Part shown: in pieces, positions 56,886 through 64,000 of the stretch
How positions within the stretch are numbered: position 1 is the first letter of the stretch
How the letters are laid out: the number at the start of each line of letters is the position of its first letter
Source of the DNA: Lamellibrachia columna
Taxonomy: Eukaryota > Annelida > Polychaeta > Sabellida > Siboglinidae
Reading direction: 5' to 3'
NCBI GenBank assembly: GCA_963662155.1
Contig: OY759275.1
Coordinates: 3,240,706-3,304,705 of the forward strand
DNA: 64,000 nucleotides
The notes under the pieces: model-generated
The model's database searches: none
The model's input: only the letters and a program-made list of their open reading frames with translations
Told to the model about the DNA's origin: nothing
Translations under genes and position numbers: made by a program

Positions 56886-57118
56886 GAGCGCTCAGTGTGT
56901 CTGAGCGTTCTGTGTGTCTGGGCGTTCTGTGTGTCTGAGAGCTATGTGTGTCTGAGCGTTCTGTGTGTCTGAGCGTTATGTGTGTCTGAGCGCTCTGTGT
57001 GTTGTCTGAGCGCTCTGTGTGTTGTCTGAGCGCTCTGTGTGTCTGAGCGCTCTGTGTGTTGTCTGAGCGCTCTGTGTGTCTGAGCGTTATGTGTGTCTGA
57101 GCGCTCTGTGTGTCTGCG
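56886..57118. repeat. 17/20-bp array, about 13 copies
   Basis: GAGCGCTCTGTGTGTCT alternates with GAGCGTT(C/A)TGTGTGTCT and with a 20-bp form containing GTGTTGTCT. Confidence 0.92.
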
Positions 57119-57437
57119 AGTCTGTCGATGTTACGTACGCTGGGTGCGATGATAGTGTGGTTAAATGTAAAGAAACAGACGCTCCAAGCTGCACTGATTT
57201 AGTCTGTAATCACATCTACGTCAGCTACTCGGGCCGAACTCTCTTAGTTTCAACCATATGTCTCCGTATGTTTCAGCCTCTCATTGCCACGTGGTTCTCT
57301 CCCAGCTGAAATCATGTCTTCCTTCCATCGTTTAGTCGACAAGGCGTGTTACGTGTTGCATCGTATGTCCCTTTAACGTGTGATTCTTTATGCTTTGTAA
57401 ATAACAGTCATACCAGGCAGCGAAGTATTCGGCAACA
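57119..57437. other. No recognisable feature
   Basis: Nothing supported between the 17-bp array and the inverted repeat arm. Confidence 0.3.
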
Positions 57438-58300
57438 GAATGCCAATATGATTGCGACATGTTAAAAGGCAATGTATTCGACTCTCTGGAACGGTAATTA
57501 AAGACGGCAACATTTGCCTGTAGTGTTCGCTGACACTCCAGTGTTCGTTGACACTCCAGTGTTCGCTGGCACTCCAGTGTTCGCTGACACTCCAGTGTTC
57601 GCTGGCACTCCAGTGTTCGCTGACACTCCAGTGTTCGCTGACACTCCAGTGTTCGCTGACACTCCAGTGTTCGCTGACACTCCGGTGTTCGCTGGCACTC
57701 CGGTGTTCGCTGACACTCCAGTGTTCGCTGACACTCCAGTGTTCGCTGGCACTCCAGTGTTCGCTGACACTCCAGTGTTCGCTGGCACTCCAGTGTTCGC
57801 TGACACTCCAGTGTTCGCTGGCACTCCAGTGTTCGCTGACACTCCAGTGTTCGCTGACACTCCAGTGTTCGCTGGCACTCCAGTGTTCGCTGACACTCCA
57901 GTGTTCGCTGGCACTCCAGTGTTCGCTGACACTCCAGTGTTCGCTGGCACTCCAGTGTTCGCTGACACTCCAGTGTTCGCTGACACTCCAGTGTTCGCTG
58001 ACACTCCAGTGTTCGCTGGCACTCCAGTGTTCGCTGGCACTCCAGTGTTCGCTGACACTCCAGTGTTCGCTGACACTCCAGTGTTCGCTGGCACTCCAGT
58101 GTTCGCTGACACTCCAGTGTTCGCTGACACTCCAGTGTTCGCTGACACTCCAGTGTTCGCTGGCACCCCAGTGGAGATCGTGTTGATCAGAATGTCGAAT
58201 CCTCCATCACCTTGATGCGTTGACGCGTTGATGCGGTGGACGTCCTGAATAGAGTTCGACCCCTGTAGCTATAGGTGTCTTTACACCTGTACTTATAGTC
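57438..58300 (+). repeat. Left arm of a large inverted repeat (expanded)
   Basis: Blocks of this arm occur in reverse complement at 59010-59247: AATGCCAATATGAT, ATGTTAAAAG, GACTCTCTGGAACGG, AAAGACGGC, GTTCGCTGGC, GATCAGAATGT, TCCTCCATC, ACGCGTTGAT, GAGTTCGACC and AGGTGTCTTTACACCT, in the same order. Between GACGGC and GATCAGAATGT this arm carries 36 copies of an 18-bp unit. Confidence 0.88.
57524..58171. repeat. 18-bp minisatellite, 36 copies
   Basis: Unit TGTTCGCTGACACTCCAG with GGCACT in place of GACACT in about a third of copies, no indels. Each unit has ACACT-CC-AGTGT, a tiny inverted repeat. Both strands read open frames (DTPVFA; ANTGVS), a by-product of 18. Confidence 0.97.
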
Positions 58301-59009
58301 ATCATGCTCTTAAATACCAAGCTTTCAAATGCAATGTCTCTGAAGTTTCGTAATCATCACAATATTATCTATGAGCTTGGCTGCGACCAACGAACGCATG
58401 TACGAGTTGTAGTGTGTAACATTATTCATAATTTATATTGTGATTATTCAAGAAATATTAATTGAAAACAAATTGCCATTTACTTGGCATTTTTGTCAAG
58501 TTGGCTTGTAAGTTCTTGGCTGGCTAACACATTATTTATTCCTCTTGAAGAAGATCATTTGGTAGTACAAGATGTTAAATTGGCATTGTCCCATGGCGAA
58601 CAAATCTGAAGGAGGTTCCAGATTCATCACCATCCGACAAGTCTCTTCTCAATGGTTGTGAAGGCGAAAGAACTCTGCAGCACAACATAGGTCTCAATTG
58701 TCTTAGTCTCCTTTGGACCACTCTGCCAAGGAATCGCAGGAATACCGCTGTGCAACGGTAAGTGCCACGTTAAACGACGTTACTCCCAACCAGCCTCCGT
58801 GGCCAGGCCCCGGGGAGACCAGCGGGGAGAATCTGGAGCAAGGACGATGATGTCATAACAGTGTTCTACTCCAGAAGGTGTTGAGAGCCTCGCCTTCCCA
58901 TGTCGTGCTCCATCACCGTTGAGGGATCGTCCTCGAGATTCTTAGGATTTACTGTGTGTGTGTGCGTGCGTGCGTGTGCGTGCGCGTGCGCTACATGCGA
59001 CCATCCACG
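58301..59009. other. Spacer of the inverted repeat
   Basis: About 710 bp with no recognisable gene; a GT/GCGT tract lies at 58953-58990. Confidence 0.4.
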
Positions 59010-59247
59010 GTCACCAATTATAGGTGTAAAGACACCTCTAACTACTGGTCGAACTCACGACGATCAACGCGTACACGGACGATGGAGGAGTCTACATTCT
59101 GATCCACGCGATTTCCACCTGAGCGCCAGCGAACATTGTTGTCACGATGAGCGACTGCATTGTGTCGCCGTCTTTAGTTGCCGTTCCAGAGAGTCAACTA
59201 TATTTCCCTTTTAACATTTCGCTATCATATTGGCATTGTATGTATGT
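59010..59247 (-). repeat. Right arm of the inverted repeat (not expanded)
   Basis: Reverse-complement counterpart of 57438-58300. On the minus strand it reads GTTCGCTGGCGCTCAGGTGG where the left arm has the 18-bp array, i.e. roughly one and a half proto-units. It ends at the TATG microsatellite. Confidence 0.88.
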
Positions 59248-59434
59248 ATGTATGTATGTATGTATGTATGTATGTATGCATGCATGCATGCATGCATGCA
59301 TGCATGCATGCATGCATGTATGTATGTATGTATGTATGCACGCATGTATGTACATGCATACATACATACATACATACATGCATGCATGTATGTATGTATA
59401 CTTACGTACGTACGTAAGTATACATGCATGTATG

Positions 59435-59468
<34 letters not shown>

Positions 59469-59557
59469 TGTACTCATACGTGCGTACGTACGGACGTTGA
59501 TGTAAGTAAGTATGCATGTATGTATGTACGTACGTACGTACGTACGTACGTACGTAT
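59237..59557. repeat. (TATG)n/(CATG)n/(TACG)n microsatellite
   Basis: About 320 bp of related tetranucleotides including perfect GCATGCATGC runs, which are self-complementary. Confidence 0.95.
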
Positions 59558-60052
59558 GTAGGGGAGACCTGGGCTAGTTGTTACAATTTTCATTTAAAGT
59601 GACTTTTTGTGAAAAGTATGTTAGATGCATTAATTCTATCAATTTATGCATTAAATGTATTATTCGTATTAATAAAATGTACCATACCATTGATATTCCA
59701 TGTTGTAGTTATGTAGATATATGAAGTTTCTCAGGCGCGGTCGACTGTAACAACTAGCCCCGTAAGAGGGGCAAGTTGTTACATCAAAGAACGTGTGGAT
59801 TGCAAAGCAAGTGTCACTCGTATATGTTGCTGTTATTACATTAATTGGATTATACACACTTATACATCTTATACACAGTGTACATAACAGTGTAGGTGTT
59901 CACAGCTTCATATATTAAGCTTTTCATTACCAAACGGCACTCATTCCCCTGATTCTTACATAAAACACAATTGTGAATGGAATATAAAGTATTGAATGGA
60001 GTATAAAATAGTGAATGGCATTATATGTTTGTAATGCGACTTCTACTTGATT
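59558..60052 (+). mobile_element. Dispersed MITE-like repeat, copy 2
   Basis: Second copy of the unit at 38285-39190, without the 22-bp array and without the 308-bp insertion. TGTAACAACTAGCCCC (59746-59761) and GGGGCAAGTTGTTACA (59768-59783) form a 16-bp hairpin with one mismatch. Copy 2 starts directly after a microsatellite. Confidence 0.85.
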
Positions 60053-60160
60053 GAATGATGCACACACGTACGCACACACGTACGCACTCACGCACAAACA
60101 TTCATATTTCAATTAATCGTGCAATATTTATTAATTGACCAAATATGGCTGTGCATAACA

Positions 60161-60340
60161 TTTAACAAGATTTAACAAGATTGTCACCCAAGGCAAAACA
60201 CCCAGATGGGAAGTGAACAAGGAAGCCATTGGCTTATCGAGAGTCCAGCTATATTTTTCATCTACGTGTAACCCGCCCTGCTGGTATATTTGTTACTTTT
60301 GTTTGACGCTGCTATGGCATTGACAGTACTGGTTGTAAGC
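60161..60340 (-). mobile_element. Diverged 5'-truncated CR1-like LINE tail
   Basis: The same TTAACAAGAT x2 tail and UTR as 34669-34790, with indels and many changes; GAAGCCATTGGCTTATCGAG is intact. Weak similarity continues into the end of ORF2 (GACGCTGCTA). It is older than the copy at 22876. Confidence 0.85.
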
Positions 60341-60587
60341 AAGTACGCGTGGCTTCATAAGTCAAATAAAACCTTCACACTTCGTGGTTAAATAATTTTG
60401 TTCTTTCGGTCATTGTCAACACACAACTCGCTGAGTGAGTCGTAGGTACGAGCCGCCGTAGCGTTGCTACAGTTGTACCAACTTGCACAAACACAATTTT
60501 TGCTGTTGAACGGACGTGGACGATAACAGATCCTGAATTTCATTTTCACTTCTACTTGGCATAACCCCTTATACTATATGGAGGGCA

Positions 60588-60960
60588 CCCGCCCGCCCGC
60601 CCGCCCGCCCGCCCGCCCGCCCGCCCGCCCGCCCGCCCGCCCGCCCGCCCGCCCGCCCGCCCGCCCGCCCGCCCGCCCGCCCGCCCGCCCGCCCGCCCGC
60701 CCGCCCGCCCGCCCGCCCGCCCGCCCGCCCGCCCGCCCGCCCGCCCGCCCGCCCGCCCGCCCGCCCGCCCGCCCGCCCGCCCGCCCGCCCGCCCGCCCGC
60801 CCGCCCGCCCGCCCGCCCGCCCGCCCGCCCGCCCGCCCGCCCGCCCGCCCGCCCGCCCGCCCGCCCGCCCGCCCGCCCGCCCGCCCGCCCGCCCGCCCGC
60901 CCGCCCGCCCGCCCGCCCGCCCGCCCGCCCGCCCGCCCGCCCGCCCGCCCGCCCGCCCGC
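60588..60960. repeat. (CCCG)n tract, about 93 perfect copies
   Basis: 373 bp of uninterrupted CCCG. The minus strand is (GGGC)n, a G-quadruplex-compatible pattern. It is all G+C with a CpG every 4 bp. Frames read Pro-Ala-Arg or Gly-Arg-Ala runs and are not genes. Confidence 0.95.
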
Positions 60961-61831
60961 TCTGATTGCGGCGGCGTAGTGATATGTACATCATGCGAGT
61001 ATTAATATCTAATATTGTTTGCACAGTTTCGTCTTACCTCGAGTCCACGTCTTTTCGTACCGCTATCAATATCATCGCGTGACAGTGCTTCTTGGATAAA
61101 AACCCAGGTAAATTAAGTTGTATTCAATTTCATGATTTAATTCCAATTCGGGGGAAGTCACGACATATCACGTGCTGCTGCCGCGAAGTAATCACCCACC
61201 ACAACTGTAAACAGAAATGTGTATTCATTTCACGATGTGCAAGTTGTAGTTTGGTTAATTTAATTTTTGAGAAAGTCAGTGCGGCGGAGAGTTGACATCC
61301 AAACAACGGTGACGTTCTTTGGCTATTGTATTATATGGTAAATTACTGAAATCAGCATTCTTTCTTTTGAAAAACATTCAAGAGAGAATAAGGTGATATT
61401 TATTGATAATTTTACACGAAACTTTTCTAAGAATGTAACACAGTTTTACGTAAATATTACCTTAATCAAATACACTCATAAACATACCTGTATATGCATA
61501 TATGAATAAATTATTTAATGATTAGCATGTTGTTATTGAGACATATTTCCTCGAATAAAAACACGGTGTAATCTGCTGTAAAACTAATATGATAACGACT
61601 AGCAATGACTGGAGTATGACTGGTTGTTGACTAAATAATCATTACTCTGGGTGCCCACATGGAAAAACGCTAGACGAGGTGTCTCACCCGTTAGCTTTGG
61701 ACAATACACAATGTAACCATGCTTCTACTTACAAATACCCCTTTATCGTGAATAATCTGCTAAAGAAATGCGCACTGGATTCAAACCATTAGTCCTCGCA
61801 CACAATTCACACTCTGCCGGTGTGAATTGTA
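60961..61831. other. No recognisable gene
   Basis: A plus-strand frame at 61092-61295 (67 codons) holds several Cys/His (ITCCCREVITHHNCKQKC) but is too short to assign. Confidence 0.25.
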
Positions 61832-61945
61832 AATGTACCCCCGTGGTAAATGTACCCCCGTGGTAAATGTACCCCCGTGGTAAATGTACCCCCGTGGTTA
61901 ATGGACCCCTGTGGTTAATGGACCCCCGTGGTTAATGGACCCCCC
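61832..61945. repeat. 17-bp array, about 7 copies
   Basis: AAATGTACCCCCGTGGT grading into TAATGGACCCCCGTGGT. It leads into further TGGACC/GGTCCA and CCACGG/CCGTGG words up to about 62080. Confidence 0.9.
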
Positions 61946-62343
61946 GTTACATATGGGCCCTCACCGTGAAAATATGTACCCTCACCGTGAAAAATTGTTC
62001 ACGGTGGAAAGTGGACCGTGGCAAATGGACCCCGGTCCATTTTACGCTGTGGAAAATGGATCCACATAAAAATGGACCCGATAAGCTATTACTGTAACAA
62101 AGAAATCCATTTCAATCAATGAATTAAGTTTATTCTCAAACAAACCTTAACAGATTACAATTCTCATCGGTATCGTTGCGTGTCAAAACAAGCAAATAGG
62201 TCTCCATTTTGAAGTCACTATGTAAGTTGTGCCTATTAGAGATATTTCTACTCAGGATTACTGAGCTGTCTCACGTGGCCATCACTGGTTCAAAGTGCTC
62301 GTGGACATTCTTCAGGAAGATCGCCTGGTCTGTTTGCTGGAAT
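61946..62343. other. Related GGTCCA/CCGTGG-word region, then unassigned DNA
   Basis: GTGGACCGTGGCAAATGGAC and CACATAAAAATGGACC resemble words at 63450-63540; nothing gene-like follows. Confidence 0.5.
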
Positions 62344-62711
62344 GTTGACGGCAGACCAGGCAGAGGCTTGTGACATTGATGTTGACGGCAGACCAGGCAG
62401 AGGCTTGTGACATTGATGTTGACGGCAGACCAGGTAGAGGCTTGTGACATTGATGTTGACGGCAGACCAGGTAGAGGCTTGTGACATTGATGTTGACGGC
62501 AGACCAGGCAGAGGCTTGTGACATTGATGTTGACGACAGACCAGGTAGAGGCTTGTGACATTGATGTTGACGGCCGACCAGGTAGAGGCTTGTGATATTG
62601 ATGTTGACGGCAGACCAGGCAGAGGCTTGTGACATTGATGTTGACGGCATACCAGGTAGAGACTTGTGACATTGATGTTGACGGCAGACCAGGTAGAGGC
62701 TTGTGACATTG
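62344..62711. repeat. 37-bp minisatellite, 10 copies
   Basis: Units start GTTGACGGCAGACCAGGCAG and end ACATTGAT; a GGTAGAGG/GGCAGAGG exchange divides the copies into two types. Confidence 0.97.
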
Positions 62712-62782
62712 CCAACTGTACCTGGTGTGGCCGAAAGGGAAGGAGGCACATGGAAGGAGGGGGGGAGGGGGAGGGGGGATAC

Positions 62783-63370
62783 ATGTTCCACGGCCATTGA
62801 GAATGGACCTCCTCCCCATATAAATTGCGTAACAGCAGCATGGGGCCGTGGAAGGTGCACATATTATAACCAGTGGGCCAATAACTAGGAATAATTACAT
62901 TTTTCACGGCTATTGAGAACTATTTTCCACAATTACATTTCCATTTCCAACCCGAGATTCAGTTCCACGACAGGACATTTAACTGCTCATGACCGTTTGA
63001 TGTGAAGTTAATCTACTCGCACAACTTGGAACGGAGCGTTAGCCACCAGGTGTGAACAACCCTTTCTATTGCTTTCTTATGGTCACATCCTAGATATGTA
63101 ATCATAACAACTCATTTTCTTTGAAAGCCCATCAAAAGTTATCTACTGCTCTACGTATCTCTCCGTATTTTTATAAAGCATGAGTTTTAAAATAGCATAC
63201 ATATTTGGCCGTTCATTTCTTTAGTACCATTCAGTAAATTACGGTTCATACTAATACTAATTAATTAAATAATACTCATTTATTTCAAAAGCAGAACTTT
63301 GGAGATACCTGTGAGGAGGGCGGTATATTTTCCACGGCCATTGAAAACAGACCCCCTCCCCATATCAAAG
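62783..63370 (+). repeat. Dispersed TTCCACGGCCATTGA element, three copies
   Basis: TTCCACGGCCATTGAGAATG followed by GACCTCCTCCCCATAT at 62788-62824; a shorter form (TTTCACGGCTATTGAGAA) at 62902-62919; and TTTCCACGGCCATTGAAAAC with CCCCCTCCCCATAT at 63328-63364. Confidence 0.75.
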
Positions 63371-63502
63371 CAGTGCTAAAATAGAAATTTAAATAAAATA
63401 ATGCCCCTAAGTATCATTGCTTTATATGAATAATACAGTTGAACAGACGGGGTACGTTTTCCACGATTGAATATGGACCCCCGGTCCATTTACCACTGTG
63501 AT

Positions 63503-63523
63503 AAATGGACCCCGGGTCCATTT
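63503..63523. other. 21-bp palindrome AAATGGACCC-C-GGGTCCATTT
   Basis: Perfect 10-bp arms around one C, in a run of related GGTCCATTT/AAATGGACC words at 63480-63540. Confidence 0.85.
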
Positions 63524-63570
63524 GCACGGGGGTCCATTTACGGCGATCTACTTCTGCACGTTCCACGCAT

Positions 63571-64000
63571 CCACCTCGAACGGCCGCCGAGCGTCAGCGT
63601 GCGCTGGCCTGACTCCACCTCGAACGGCCGCCGAGCGTCAGCGTGCGCTGGCCTGACTCCACCTCGAGCGGCCGCCGAGCGTCAGCGTGCGCTGGCCTGA
63701 CTCCACCTCGAGCGGCCGCCGAGCGTCAGCGTGCGCTGGCCTGACTCCACCTCGAGCGGCCGCCGAGCGTCAGCGTGCGCTGGCCTGACTCCACCTCGAA
63801 CGGCCGCCGAGCGTCAGCGTGCGCTGGCCTGACTCCACCTCGAACGGCCGCCGAGCGTCAGCGTGCGCTGGCCTGACTCCACCTCGAACGGCCGCCGAGC
63901 GTCAGCGTGCGCTGGCCTGACTCCACCTCGAACGGCCGCCGAGCGTCAGCGTGCGCTGGCCTGACTCCACCTCGAACGGCCGCCGAGCGTCAGCGTGCGC
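63571..64000. repeat. 44-bp minisatellite, at least 9.8 copies, runs off the window
   Basis: Units contain CCACCTCGAACGGCCGCCGA and GCGTCAGCGTGCGCTGGCCT; GAACGG/GAGCGG is the main variant, the GAGCGG type forming a block of three in the middle. GC-rich. The right boundary is outside the window. Confidence 0.97.

Noticed and set aside
57498..58215. Collagen- or antigen-like repeat proteins (DTPVFA, ANTGVS) on both strands
   Set aside because: By-product of an 18-bp array; the unexpanded arm at 59010-59247 shows that the surrounding DNA is not coding.
63571..64000. Cloning-vector contamination, because CTCGAG and GCGGCCGC sites lie side by side
   Set aside because: They arise within a 44-bp repeat with natural variants (GAACGG), and no vector sequence surrounds them.

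Overview
The window reads as gene-poor nuclear DNA of an animal, most likely a marine invertebrate. The evidence is the mix of non-LTR retrotransposons (CR1-like and endonuclease-RT types), tRNA-derived SINE pieces, a hAT-type DNA transposon, pogo/MITE-like pieces, long animal-type microsatellites and no operon-like packing of genes. I could not identify the species. I found no host protein gene, rRNA, functional tRNA or CRISPR array that I can support. Almost all long open frames are stop-free readings of tandem repeats, and the ones I checked start with GTG or TTG rather than ATG.

Layout. 0.75-4.07 kb: a 48-bp minisatellite of 69 copies. 4.4-14.8 kb: many short arrays (19, 51, 32, 23, 18, 20, 14/22 and 21 bp) and microsatellites in otherwise featureless DNA. 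15.3-16.1 kb: a decayed reverse transcriptase followed by a tRNA-like SINE. 17.7-25.4 kb: 21-, 13-, 27-, 76- and 41-bp arrays, a CR1 3' tail, and an 0.8-kb GT/GAGT microsatellite. 26-27.3 kb: a 12-bp array and a long imperfect hairpin. 28.3-30.6 kb: a decayed endonuclease-RT LINE on the minus strand with four separate tandem expansions inside its coding sequence. 30.8-31.96 kb: a 59/60-bp satellite with higher-order structure. 34.7-37.9 kb: a CR1-like LINE on the minus strand with an intact 950-codon endonuclease-RT frame and only the end of ORF1. 38.3-39.2 kb: a dispersed MITE-like unit with a nested insertion; its second copy is at 59.56-60.05 kb. 42.6-44.0 kb: 24- and 36-bp arrays. 44.46-46.18 kb: a non-autonomous hAT element with a perfect 8-bp target duplication, carrying a 26-bp array. 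47.7-51.9 kb: 68- and 78/79-bp arrays. 53.8-58.2 kb: 30-, 27-, 20-, 17- and 18-bp arrays, the last inside one arm of an inverted repeat whose other arm (59.01-59.25 kb) is not expanded. 60.6-64 kb: a 93-copy CCCG tract and 17-, 37- and 44-bp arrays.

By my tally, tandem repeats fill about 20 kb, close to a third of the window. The most striking theme is that several arrays sit inside identifiable mobile elements. In two cases the window also holds an unexpanded copy of the same sequence, so the point where the array arose can be read directly.
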